DNA from: an uncultured Oscillospiraceae bacterium
Lineage (GTDB): Bacteria > Bacillota > Clostridia > Oscillospirales > Oscillospiraceae
NCBI GenBank assembly: GCA_934589675.1
Contig: CAKTOF010000013.1
Coordinates: 1-63,932 of the forward strand
Length of the DNA stretch: 63,932 bases
Direction: 5' to 3'
The position numbers and the translations under genes are program-made. Position 1 is the first letter of the stretch, and each line of letters opens with the position of its first letter. A model generated the notes under the pieces. That model saw nothing but the letters and a program-made list of their open reading frames with translations. It did no database searches and had not been told where the DNA came from. Of this stretch, positions 33,991 through 42,265 are shown one piece after another.

Positions 33991-34959
33991 ATGAAAATCG
34001 TCATTCTCGACGGCTACACGGAAAACCCCGGCGATCTGAGCTGGGCGGGGCTGGAGGCGCTGGGCTCTGTCACGGTCTACGACCGGACGAGCCTGACCGA
34101 CGAGGCCGAGATCTTATCCCGCATCGGCGACGCCGACGCGGTCTACACGAACAAGACGCCGCTTTCCGCGGCCGTCATCAGCGCCGCGCCGAATCTGAAG
34201 TTCATCGGCGTGCTTGCAACGGGCTATAATATTGTGGACGTCGCGGCGGCCAAGGCGCGCGGCATCCCCGTGTGCAACGTGCCCGGCTACAGCACGCCGA
34301 GCGTCGCGCAGCACACGTTCGCGCTGCTGCTCGAGGCGTGCAGCCACGTCGGCGCGCATTCAGACTCCGTCCACGCCGGCGCATGGGCGAGAAGCCGCGA
34401 TTTCTGCTTCTGGAACTACCCGCTCATCGAGCTGTCCGGCAAGACGCTCGGCATCATCGGCTACGGCGCGATCGGCAAGGCCGTCGCAAAAATCGCCGCC
34501 GCGTTCGGAATGAATGTACTTGTTTGCGCAAGACATGTTGACCCGGCGGAGGAAAACGAGTATATTCATTATGCAAGCCGCGAGGACATCTTCGCAAGCT
34601 CCGACGTGATCACGCTCCACTGCCCGCTCTTCCCCGAGACGCAGGGCATGGTGAACGCGGACTCCATTGCGAAGATGAAAGACGGCGTCATCCTCATCAA
34701 CACGGCCCGCGGCCCGCTCGTCAATGACGGCGACATCGTCGCGGCCGTGCGCTCGGGCAAGGTCGCATGGTACTGCGCGGACGTCGTGTCCGCCGAGCCC
34801 ATCGCGAAGGACAATCCGCTGCAATTCGAGGAGCACATCCTCCTCACGCCGCACATTGCCTGGGCGCCGAAGGAGGCGCGGCAGCGCCTGATGGACATCG
34901 CGGTCGGCAACCTCCGCGCGTTCATCCAGGGCGCGCCCTGCAACGTCGTCAACCCGTAA
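33991..34959 (+). CDS. D-2-hydroxyacid dehydrogenase (glycerate/hydroxypyruvate reductase type)
   Basis: A 322-residue NAD(P)-dependent 2-hydroxyacid dehydrogenase. It has LATGYNIVDVAAA near residue 75, the dinucleotide fold LGIIGYGAIGKAVA (about 148-160), and the catalytic Arg (NTARGPLV), Glu (VVSAEP) and His (LTPHIAW). Closest in pattern to HprA-like hydroxypyruvate reductases. The start at 33991 follows AAGGAGGTACCCCT. Three palindromic elements separate it from the TIM-barrel gene. Next to glycerate kinase it would supply D-glycerate from hydroxypyruvate; inferred. Confidence 0.9.
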   Translation: MKIVILDGYTENPGDLSWAGLEALGSVTVYDRTSLTDEAEILSRIGDADAVYTNKTPLSAAVISAAPNLKFIGVLATGYNIVDVAAAKARGIPVCNVPGYSTPSVAQHTFALLLEACSHVGAHSDSVHAGAWARSRDFCFWNYPLIELSGKTLGIIGYGAIGKAVAKIAAAFGMNVLVCARHVDPAEENEYIHYASREDIFASSDVITLHCPLFPETQGMVNADSIAKMKDGVILINTARGPLVNDGDIVAAVRSGKVAWYCADVVSAEPIAKDNPLQFEEHILLTPHIAWAPKEARQRLMDIAVGNLRAFIQGAPCNVVNP

Positions 34960-34990
34960 GCAAAAACAAATGAAAGAAGGAACAACCTGC

Positions 34991-35815
34991 ATGACTGACG
35001 CACGCATTCAGGAACTCAATGCCCTGTGCAACACGTTCCGCAAAGAAGTGCTCCAGGCCATCCACGCCATCCAGTCCGGCCATCCGGGCGGCTCGCTGTC
35101 CGTGTGCGAGATCCTCACCGTGCTCTATTTTGAGCACATGACCGTCCGCCCGGACGCGCCTGAGGACCCCGACCAGGACCGCCTCGTCCTCACGAAGGGC
35201 CACGCCGCGCCGATGCTCTACCGCGTCCTCGCCGAGAAGGGCTACTTCCCCGTCTCCGAGATGGGCACGCTGCGCCGCATCGACTCCAACCTCCAGGGCC
35301 ACCCGTCCACGCACACGCGCGGCATCGACATGCCGTCCGGCCCGCTCGGCATCGGCCTCGGCGCCGCGCAGGGCATGGCGCTCGGCATGAAGCTCAAGGG
35401 GCTTGACCGCTATGCCTACGCCGTCATGGGCGACGGCGAGCTCAACGAGGGCGCCGTCTGGGAGACGGCCATGAGCGCGCCGAAGTTTAAGCTCAACAAC
35501 CTCATCGCCATCGTCGACCGCAACCATGTCCAGCTCGACGGCACCGTCGACGACATCATGCCGACCGACCCGCTGCCGGAGAAATGGAAGTCCTTCGGCT
35601 GGAACGTCATCGAGTGCGACGGCCACAACGTCGCGGCGCTCTCCGCCGCCATTTCGCTTGCCAAGACTGAGCGTACCCGCCCGAGCGTCATCATCGCCGA
35701 CACCGTCAAGGGCAAGGGCGTCTCGTTCATGGAGGGCAAGAACACATGGCACGGCAAGGCCATCTCCGATGAGGACCTTGCAAAAGCGCTTGAGGAACTG
35801 GGAGGTGCGAACTGA
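34991..35815 (+). CDS. transketolase, N-terminal subunit
   Basis: A 274-residue half transketolase that binds thiamine diphosphate. SGHPGGSLS, TKGHAAPMLY, and the GDGELNEG..WE..(x)N TPP-Mg motif are present. It must pair with the C-terminal subunit, whose start overlaps its stop by one base (TGATG). Split transketolases are common in archaea and Clostridia; some act on sugars other than pentose phosphates. The linkage here to glycerate and alcohol dehydrogenase genes suggests a catabolic role rather than the housekeeping copy. Confidence 0.92.
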   Translation: MTDARIQELNALCNTFRKEVLQAIHAIQSGHPGGSLSVCEILTVLYFEHMTVRPDAPEDPDQDRLVLTKGHAAPMLYRVLAEKGYFPVSEMGTLRRIDSNLQGHPSTHTRGIDMPSGPLGIGLGAAQGMALGMKLKGLDRYAYAVMGDGELNEGAVWETAMSAPKFKLNNLIAIVDRNHVQLDGTVDDIMPTDPLPEKWKSFGWNVIECDGHNVAALSAAISLAKTERTRPSVIIADTVKGKGVSFMEGKNTWHGKAISDEDLAKALEELGGAN

Positions 35816-36753
35816 TGGCAAAGTCGATTCGAGTGGTCTACGGCGAGAAGCTCGCCGAGATGGGAAACACGCACAACGATCTCGTCGTGCTCGACGCGGA
35901 CGTCTCCTCGTCCACGCAGACGAAGTTCTTCGCCGCGGCGCACCCTGACCGCTTCTTCAACATGGGCATCGCGGAGTCGAACATGGTCTCGACGGCCGCG
36001 GGTCTTGCCCAGCAGGGTCTTGTTCCGTTCGTCAACACGTTCGCCGTGTTCGTCTCGACGCTCGGCCTCATCGCAACGCGCGGCCTTGCGTGCTACGCGA
36101 ACCTCAACGTGAAGCTCGCCGGCGCGTACTGCGGACTGTCCGACGCGTTTGACGGCGCGAGCCACCACGCGCTTGAGGATATGGCCACGCTGCGCGCGCT
36201 GCCGAATATGCGCGTGCTCGTCCCGTGCGACGCACAGGCCTCCGGCGCGCTGACGGAGCTTGCGTATGAGACGCCCGGCCCCGTGTATCTGCGCCTTTCG
36301 CGCGACGTCTACCCCGACCTCTACCCGGCCGACCAGAAATTCGAGCTTGGAAAAGGCAACATCGTCCGGGACGGCACCGACGTGACCGTCATCGCCTGCG
36401 GCATCCTTGTCCACAAGGCGCTCGCCGCGGCCGAGGCGCTCGAGAAAAAGGGCGTGAGCGTCCGCGTCGTCGATATGTACTCCGTCAAGCCGATCGACGC
36501 CGCGCTCATTGAAAAGTGCGCCTGCGAGACCGGCGCCATCGTCACAGCCGAGGAGCACTCGGTCATGGGCGGCCTCGGCTCGGCCGTTGCCGAGGCGCTC
36601 GTGCGCTCGTCCCGCCCCGTGCCGGTCGAGATGGTCGGCGTACACGACACGTTCACCGAGTCCGGTCCGTATGCGCAGCTCCTGCCGAAGTACGGCCTCG
36701 ACGAGGCGGCCGTCGCCGCCGCGATCGAGAAGGTCCTCGCGCGCAAACAGTAA
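35815..36753 (+). CDS. transketolase, C-terminal subunit
   Basis: A 312-residue partner carrying the pyrimidine-binding and C-terminal transketolase domains. FFNMGIAESNMVSTAAGLA holds the catalytic Glu; GLSDAFDGASHHALEDMA and PVYLRLSRD follow, and SVMGGLGSAVAE lies in the C-terminal domain. Coupled to the N-terminal subunit through a one-base overlap. A stable hairpin follows its stop. Confidence 0.92.
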   Translation: MAKSIRVVYGEKLAEMGNTHNDLVVLDADVSSSTQTKFFAAAHPDRFFNMGIAESNMVSTAAGLAQQGLVPFVNTFAVFVSTLGLIATRGLACYANLNVKLAGAYCGLSDAFDGASHHALEDMATLRALPNMRVLVPCDAQASGALTELAYETPGPVYLRLSRDVYPDLYPADQKFELGKGNIVRDGTDVTVIACGILVHKALAAAEALEKKGVSVRVVDMYSVKPIDAALIEKCACETGAIVTAEEHSVMGGLGSAVAEALVRSSRPVPVEMVGVHDTFTESGPYAQLLPKYGLDEAAVAAAIEKVLARKQ

Positions 36754-36774
36754 AAATATCAGCCCATTTTTCGC

Positions 36775-36800
36775 GGCGCAGGCGCTCTTGCGCCTGCGCC
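36775..36800 (+). other. intercistronic hairpin
   Basis: Perfect 11-bp stem GGCGCAGGCGC (36775-36785) with GCGCCTGCGCC (36790-36800) and a TCTT loop. No T-run, so it is a likely mRNA-stability or processing element between tktC and the dehydrogenase gene. Confidence 0.6.
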
Positions 36801-36828
36801 TCGCCGCTTTCGAGAGGAGAAAGACACC

Positions 36829-37851
36829 ATGCTTGCAGCCAGAATGCCCGAAGCCTGCAAAGTCGAATACCTCGACCTGCCCGTGCCGGAGTGCGGCGAC
36901 GATCAGGTCCTGCTCAAGAACCTCTATCTCGGCGTGTGCGCGTCCGACCAGCAGATCTACCACGGCCGCCACAAGTACATGAAATTCCCGCTCGTCATGG
37001 GGCACGAGGTGGCCTCCGTCGTCGAGCAGGTCGGCAAAAACGTCACGGGCTTTGCCAAGGGCGACCGCGTCGTGCTCCAGCCGCAGGTCGTGTGCGGGGC
37101 GTGCTACCCCTGCAAGATCGGCCGGTTCAACGTCTGCGAGCATCTGAAGGTCATCGGCGTCCACATGGACGGCTGCGCGTGCGAGTACATCGCCGTCTCG
37201 CCGTGGAACCTTCACAAGCTGCCCGGCAGCGTCGACGACCTGTCCGCGGCGCTCATCGAGCCGCTGGCCGTCGGCATGGGCGCGGCGCACCGCGCGGGCG
37301 ACCTGACGGGCGCAAACGTCGCCGTCATCGGCGCGGGCATCATCGGCAACTTCGCCGCGCAGGCGTGCGCGGCGCTCGGCGCGGAGAAGGTCATCATCTC
37401 CGACGTCATCGAGAAAAAGCTCAAGGTCGCCGAGCAGTGCGGCCTCGTCCCGGTCGACGCGTCGAAAACGAGCCTGAAGGACGCCATCTCGAAGGAATTC
37501 GGCGACTTCCGCAAGGCCGACGTCATCATCGACTGCGCCGCATCGCGCGGCAGCTTTGCCTCCGCGCTCGAGGCCGCGCGCAGAAGCTCGAAGGTCATCT
37601 TCACCGGCAACTACAAAGACACCGTCGACTTCGACGTCCCCGTCATCCAGCGCAGCGAGATTTCGCTCATCGGCCACATGATGTACGTCAAGGAGGACTT
37701 CGCCGAGTCCATCCGCTGCCTGTCCGAGCGCAGCATCCGCACAGACGGCCTCGTCACGCAGCACTTCCCGCTTTCTGAGTACCAGAAGGCGTTCGAGTAC
37801 GCCGACGATCACCCGGCCGACGTCATCAAGATGATGATCGACATCGCATGA
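36829..37851 (+). CDS. zinc-dependent medium-chain alcohol dehydrogenase
   Basis: A 340-residue MDR dehydrogenase of the sorbitol/threonine dehydrogenase type. Catalytic zinc ligands Cys37 (GVCASD) and His59-Glu60 (GHE) and structural zinc cysteines 89, 92, 95 and 103 are all present. The NAD fold is VAVIGAGIIGNFAAQ. Such enzymes oxidise polyols or sugar alcohols. Its stop overlaps the next gene as ATGA. Placed after the split transketolase, it probably makes a keto-sugar that this transketolase or the TIM-barrel enzyme uses; inferred. Confidence 0.92.
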   Translation: MLAARMPEACKVEYLDLPVPECGDDQVLLKNLYLGVCASDQQIYHGRHKYMKFPLVMGHEVASVVEQVGKNVTGFAKGDRVVLQPQVVCGACYPCKIGRFNVCEHLKVIGVHMDGCACEYIAVSPWNLHKLPGSVDDLSAALIEPLAVGMGAAHRAGDLTGANVAVIGAGIIGNFAAQACAALGAEKVIISDVIEKKLKVAEQCGLVPVDASKTSLKDAISKEFGDFRKADVIIDCAASRGSFASALEAARRSSKVIFTGNYKDTVDFDVPVIQRSEISLIGHMMYVKEDFAESIRCLSERSIRTDGLVTQHFPLSEYQKAFEYADDHPADVIKMMIDIA

Positions 37852-39128
37852 AGACCGTCACCGACTTGATCCGCAACGTCCCGCTGCCGCCCATGTACCG
37901 CGTCCGCGAAAAATTTGACGGCGCGCGCATCCCGGATGCGGAGCTGCTGGACGTCCTGCGCGCGGAGTTAAGCCGCCCCGCGCTGAAAAGCCGTATCAGG
38001 CCCGGAATGCGCGTCGCGCTCACCTGCGGCAGCCGCGGGATCTACCGCTACCGCGACCTCGCGCGCACGATCGTCGAGTTCCTGAAGGACTGCGGCGCGG
38101 AGCCGTTCATCGTCGCGGCCATGGGCAGCCACGGCGGCGCGACGAGCGAGGGGCAGCGCGATATTCTGACCGGCTACGGCATCACGGAGGAAGCCATGGG
38201 CTGCCCGGTGCTCTGCGGCATGGACACGGTCGAGATCGGGAAAAGCCCCGTGCGCGGCCGCCCTGTCCGCATCGACCGCAACGCGGCGTCCGCCGACGGC
38301 ATCTTCCTCTTCAACCGTGTCAAGCCGCACACGTCCTACCGCGGGCGATATGAGAGCGGCCTGATGAAAATGATGGCCATCGGCCTCGGCAAGCAGCACG
38401 GCGCGGACGACATCCACGGCCAGAGCCCGGCCATCATGCACGAGCTCATCGAGGAATACGGCCGCACGATCCTCGCAAACTGCCCCGTCCTCGGCGGCAT
38501 CGCGCTGCTCGAGAACGCCTACGACCAGACCTGCCGCATCCGCGGCCTGACGCCGGAGGAAATCATCTCCGACGAGCCGCAGCTTCGCGACGAGTCCTAC
38601 ACGACGATCGCGCAGCTGCTGTTCGACCGCACGGACGTCCTCGTCGTCGACCGCATCGGCAAAAATATCTCCGGCGACGGCATGGACCCGAACGTCACCG
38701 GCCGCTTCTGCACGAAGTACGCCTCCGGCGGCATCGACGCAGAGAAGGTCGTCGTGCTCGACCTGACGGACGAGACGCACGGCAACGCGCAGGGCGTCGG
38801 CCTCGCCGACGTCACGACGCGGCGGCTCGTTTCCAAAATGAAGCTCGAAATGACCTATCCCACGGGCGTCACGAATACATTTTTGCATCTGATGAAGATC
38901 CCGATGATCATGGACAACGACCGCGAGGCCATCCAGCTGGCGCTCCGCTCGTGCCCCGAGGCGGAGGATCCCGAGCACAAAAAGCTCATCCGCATCCCGG
39001 ACACGGCGCATCTGGAGACGATCGAGATCTCCGAGGGGCTGCTTGCCGCCGCGCGGGAAAATCCGGACATTGAGATCGTCGAGGGCCCGTATTTCTGGGA
39101 CTTCGACGCGGAGGGAAATCTATTTTAA
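37848..39128 (+). CDS. LarA-like protein (lactate racemase family, DUF2088)
   Basis: A 426-residue member of the LarA/DUF2088 family. LarA is a nickel-pincer enzyme that racemises lactate and needs LarB, LarC and LarE to make its cofactor. Here His95 (AMGSHGG) and His161 (VKPHTSY) keep the 66-residue spacing I recall for the two LarA histidines. Lys174 (SGLMKMM) and His184 (GKQHG) follow. Homologues act on other 2-hydroxyacids, so a sugar- or hydroxy-acid epimerase is plausible. It is coupled to the alcohol dehydrogenase by an ATGA overlap. No larBCE genes are in the window. Confidence 0.8.
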   Translation: MKTVTDLIRNVPLPPMYRVREKFDGARIPDAELLDVLRAELSRPALKSRIRPGMRVALTCGSRGIYRYRDLARTIVEFLKDCGAEPFIVAAMGSHGGATSEGQRDILTGYGITEEAMGCPVLCGMDTVEIGKSPVRGRPVRIDRNAASADGIFLFNRVKPHTSYRGRYESGLMKMMAIGLGKQHGADDIHGQSPAIMHELIEEYGRTILANCPVLGGIALLENAYDQTCRIRGLTPEEIISDEPQLRDESYTTIAQLLFDRTDVLVVDRIGKNISGDGMDPNVTGRFCTKYASGGIDAEKVVVLDLTDETHGNAQGVGLADVTTRRLVSKMKLEMTYPTGVTNTFLHLMKIPMIMDNDREAIQLALRSCPEAEDPEHKKLIRIPDTAHLETIEISEGLLAAARENPDIEIVEGPYFWDFDAEGNLF

Positions 39129-39141
39129 GGAGGAGTCCGAA

Positions 39142-40344
39142 ATGGACGTACTGGAGCGATTTCTGACCTATGTGAAATTCGGCACGAATTCGAGCGAGAC
39201 GAGCGGCGAGCACCCGTCGACGTCCTCGCAGCTCGTGCTGGCAAAGCACCTGAATGAAGAGATGCAGGCCGCCGGCTTTGCAGACGTTGATACCGACGAG
39301 GCCGGCAACACGATCGGCACGCTGCCGGGAAACGCCGACGCGCCGGCCATCGCGCTCATCGCGCACATCGACACGTCGCCCGACGCGCCGGGCGACAACG
39401 TGTCGCCCCGCGTCGTCCATTACACGGGCGGCGACATCGAGCTCTCGCCGGGGCATATCCTCTCGGCGAAGCAGTATCCGTACTTAAAAGACTGCGAGGG
39501 ACTCGACCTCGTCGTCACGGACGGCACGACGCTGCTCGGCGCGGACGACAAAGCCGGCGTCGCCGAAGTTTTCACTGCGTGTGAGGCGCTGCTGCACTCT
39601 GATCGCCCGCATGGCCCCGTCCGCCTCGTCTTTACGACGGACGAGGAGATCGGCGACGGCGTCTACGGCCTCGACGTTGAAAAGCTCGGCTGTCAATACG
39701 GCTACACCGTCGACGGCGGCCCGCTCGGCGAGCTGGAGTACGAGAACTTCAACGCCGCCTCGGCCGTCGTGACCGTCCACGGCCTGTCCATCCACCCCGG
39801 CTCGGCCAAGGGCTTTATGGTCAATGCGTCCACCGTCGCCATGAGGCTGCACTCCCTGCTCCCGGCCGATCAGGTGCCGGAGAAAACGGAGGGCTACGAG
39901 GGCTTCATCCACCTGCACGGCATGGACGGCGACGTCACGACCGCGACGCTCCGCTACATCATCCGCGACCACGACCGCCGCAAGTTTGAGCGCAAAAAGC
40001 ACGAGCTTGAGTCCGCCTGCGCCATCATCAACGCCAAATACGGCGCCGGCACGGCCGAGTGCGAGATCGAAGACAGCTACTACAACATGCGCGAAAAAAT
40101 AGAGCCGCACATGGTGCTCATCGACCGCGCGAAGGCGGCCTTTGAGAAAAACGGCGTCACGCCCATCACCCAGCCCATCCGCGGCGGCACGGACGGTGCG
40201 AGGCTCAGCTACATGGGCCTGCCGTGCCCGAACCTCTCCACCGGCGGCTACAACTTCCACGGCGTCCACGAATTTATCCCCGTGCAGAGCCTGAGAAAAA
40301 TGCCTGACGTGCTCATTGACCTCATCTGCTCGTTCGCCGAGTGA
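39142..40344 (+). CDS. pepT: tripeptide aminopeptidase (peptidase T)
   Basis: A 400-residue M20B zinc peptidase. Ligand motifs: LIAHIDTSPDAPG, LGADDKAGVAE, TTDEEIGDG with the general base, TVDGGPLGE and the C-terminal GGYNFHGVHEF. It releases N-terminal residues from tripeptides in the cytoplasm. The start at 39142 follows AAGGAGGAGTCCGAA, 13 bases after the LarA-like gene, and a terminator closes the operon. Its function is unrelated to the sugar genes before it. Confidence 0.95.
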   Translation: MDVLERFLTYVKFGTNSSETSGEHPSTSSQLVLAKHLNEEMQAAGFADVDTDEAGNTIGTLPGNADAPAIALIAHIDTSPDAPGDNVSPRVVHYTGGDIELSPGHILSAKQYPYLKDCEGLDLVVTDGTTLLGADDKAGVAEVFTACEALLHSDRPHGPVRLVFTTDEEIGDGVYGLDVEKLGCQYGYTVDGGPLGELEYENFNAASAVVTVHGLSIHPGSAKGFMVNASTVAMRLHSLLPADQVPEKTEGYEGFIHLHGMDGDVTTATLRYIIRDHDRRKFERKKHELESACAIINAKYGAGTAECEIEDSYYNMREKIEPHMVLIDRAKAAFEKNGVTPITQPIRGGTDGARLSYMGLPCPNLSTGGYNFHGVHEFIPVQSLRKMPDVLIDLICSFAE

Positions 40345-40357
40345 GCAAATGAAACGA

Positions 40358-40393
40358 GAGCCTTCCCGGGGCGCAGCTCCGGGAAGGCTCTTT
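40358..40393 (+). terminator. rho-independent terminator of the gntR-pepT operon
   Basis: Stem GAGCCTTCCCGG (40358-40369) with CCGGGAAGGCTC (40379-40390), then TTTAT. Confidence 0.8.
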
Positions 40394-40455
40394 ATGCACA
40401 GGGCATCTGCACCGCGCCGCTTAGGCCGGGGCTGCGGCGCGCGAAAACGAACAAC

Positions 40456-40592
40456 CTGTCATCCTGAGCGGAGCGTCAGCGGAGTCGAAGGATCTTGCCG
40501 ATTGCGGTAGTCTTGCGTATACCGCCAGCGCCGGAAACCGACGGCACCATACCGCAATCGGGCAGACCCTTCGGCTTCGCTCAGGGTGACAG
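40456..40592. repeat. palindromic element H (type 2)
   Basis: 137 bp with terminal inverted repeats CTGTCATCCTGAGC (40456-40469) and GCTCAGGGTGACAG (40579-40592), 13 of 14 matching. Inside, GATCTTGCCGATTGCGGTA faces CGCAATCGGGCAGACC as a second, partial inverted repeat. Same family as element G at 33.8 kb. Confidence 0.8.
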
Positions 40593-40687
40593 CTCTCTTT
40601 AGGTGCTGGCACGCAATCGGCCTTTGCGGGCGGATGCGATCCGCCCCTACGGCTGCGCATTTTTTGCGTAGATTTTCCGTTTCTCCC

Positions 40688-40716
40688 TTGACGAACCCGA
40701 TGATCTGTGCTATACT
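40688..40716 (+). promoter_or_regulatory. sigma-70 promoter of metY
   Basis: TTGACG (40688-40693), 17-base spacer, TATACT (40711-40716). The 5' leader to the metY start is about 140 bases. Confidence 0.85.
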
Positions 40717-40753
40717 TCCACTAACATACCGGATAGATAGGTAGGTACAGGCT

Positions 40754-40810
40754 ATGAAGCTTCTCTTTGAGCGCCTTCTGCGCGCGAACTTCCGCTTCGG
40801 GCGAATGTGA
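40754..40810 (+). CDS. candidate 18-codon upstream reading frame in the metY leader
   Basis: ATG at 40754, stop TGA at 40808-40810 directly after a second ATG codon (ATGTGA). It is followed at once by a CGGAC-GC-CGTCCG palindrome. The ribosome site (GGTAGG) is weak. It is rich in Leu, Arg and Phe and has no Cys run. It could be a leader peptide for metY control or chance; nothing beyond position supports it. Confidence 0.25.
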   Translation: MKLLFERLLRANFRFGRM

Positions 40811-40862
40811 CGGACGCCGTCCGCCCGTCCGCTTTGCCGTAAAACCGAAAGGAAGTTTTTTC

Positions 40863-42152
40863 ATGTCTGCACACAACTACAAATTTGAAACGCTCCAGCT
40901 CCACGTCGGCCAGGAGACGGCCGACCCCGCAACCGACGCGCGCGCCGTGCCGATCTACGCGACGACGAGCTATGTTTTTAAGGACTCCGCGCAGGCCGCG
41001 GGCCGCTTCGGCCTGACCGAGGGCGGCAACATCTACACGCGCCTGATGAACCCGACGAGCGACGTCTTTGAAAAGCGCATCGCCGCGCTCGAGGGCGGCG
41101 CGGCCGCGCTGGCCACCGCCTCCGGCTCGGCGGCCATCACCTACGCCATCCAGAACATCGCCGTCGCAGGCGACCACATCGTCTCGTCGACGAACCTCTA
41201 CGGCGGCACATACAACCTCTTCGCCAACACGCTCGTCGACCAGGGGCTTTCGACGACGTTCGTCGACCCGTCCGACCCGGAGAATTTTGAAAAGGCCATC
41301 CAGCCGAACACGAAGCTCCTCTACGCCGAGACGCTCGGCAATCCGAACTCCGACGTCATCGACCTCGAGGCCATCGCTGCCGTCGCGCACCGCCACGGCA
41401 TCCCCTTCATCGTCGACAGCACGTTCGCAACGCCGTACCTCCTCCGCCCGATCGAGCACGGCGCAGACGTCGTCGTCCACTCGGCCACGAAGTTCATCGG
41501 CGGCCACGGCACGGTCATGGGCGGCGTCGTCATCGACTCCGGCAAGTTCGACTGGGCGCAGAACGACAAGTTCCCCGGCCTGTCCAAGCCGAACCCGAGC
41601 TACCACGGCGTCGTGTTCACCGAGGCCTGCGGCAGCATTGCCTACATCATGAAGCTCCGCACGACGCTTATGCGCGATCAGGGCGCGACGATCTCGCCGT
41701 TTAACTCGTTTTTGCTCCTTCAGGGGCTTGAGACGCTGTCGCTGCGCGTCGAGCGCCATGTCGAAAACGCGCTCAAGGTCGTCGACTTCCTCAAAAATCA
41801 CCCGCAGGTCGAGCGCGTGAACCATCCCTCGCTCGCAGCCGGCCGCCAGAAGGAGCTCTACGAGCGCTACTTCCCGCGCGGCGCGGCGTCCATCTTCACG
41901 TTTGAAATCAAAGGCGACGCCAGAACGGCGCAGAAGTTCACGGAGAGCCTCGAGCTGTTCTCGCTTCTGGCCAACGTCGCGGACGTCAAGTCGCTCGTCA
42001 TCCACCCGGCCAGCACGACGCACTCGCAGATGAACGAAGAGGAGCTGCTCGCCGCGGGCATCCGCCCGAACACCATCCGCCTGTCCATCGGCACGGAGCA
42101 CATCGACGACATCCTCGCCGACCTCCAGCACGGCTTCGACGCCGTCAAATAA
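40863..42152 (+). CDS. metY: O-acetylhomoserine aminocarboxypropyltransferase (sulfhydrylase)
   Basis: A 429-residue PLP enzyme of the Cys/Met metabolism family. HVGQETADPAT..RAVPIYATTSYVF and NPTSDVFEKRIAALEGG are typical of MetY. The PLP lysine is in HSATKFIGGHGT, and the C-terminal SIGTEHIDDILADL closes the fold. It uses O-acetylhomoserine with sulfide (homocysteine) or methanethiol (methionine). Length separates it from the shorter MetB/MetC. Start at 40863 follows AAAGGAAGTTTTTTC. Monocistronic, with its own promoter and terminator. I saw no SAM riboswitch in the leader. Confidence 0.95.
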   Translation: MSAHNYKFETLQLHVGQETADPATDARAVPIYATTSYVFKDSAQAAGRFGLTEGGNIYTRLMNPTSDVFEKRIAALEGGAAALATASGSAAITYAIQNIAVAGDHIVSSTNLYGGTYNLFANTLVDQGLSTTFVDPSDPENFEKAIQPNTKLLYAETLGNPNSDVIDLEAIAAVAHRHGIPFIVDSTFATPYLLRPIEHGADVVVHSATKFIGGHGTVMGGVVIDSGKFDWAQNDKFPGLSKPNPSYHGVVFTEACGSIAYIMKLRTTLMRDQGATISPFNSFLLLQGLETLSLRVERHVENALKVVDFLKNHPQVERVNHPSLAAGRQKELYERYFPRGAASIFTFEIKGDARTAQKFTESLELFSLLANVADVKSLVIHPASTTHSQMNEEELLAAGIRPNTIRLSIGTEHIDDILADLQHGFDAVK

Positions 42153-42210
42153 AGCCCCATCGCGGCGGGCGCGGGCTTGTCCCGCGCCCGCCGCCGCGCC
42201 GAAAATACAA

Positions 42211-42247
42211 GCGCCCGCCCATCCTTGCCGGATGGGCGGGCGTTTTT
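42211..42247 (+). terminator. rho-independent terminator of metY
   Basis: Stem CGCCCGCCCATCC (42212-42224) with GGATGGGCGGGCG (42230-42242), then TTTTT. Confidence 0.92.
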
Positions 42248-42265
42248 CCTGTGCCAAGCGCCTTG

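Noticed and set aside
40717..40862. SAM-I riboswitch before metY
   Set aside because: None of the conserved SAM-I core sequences could be found in the leader.
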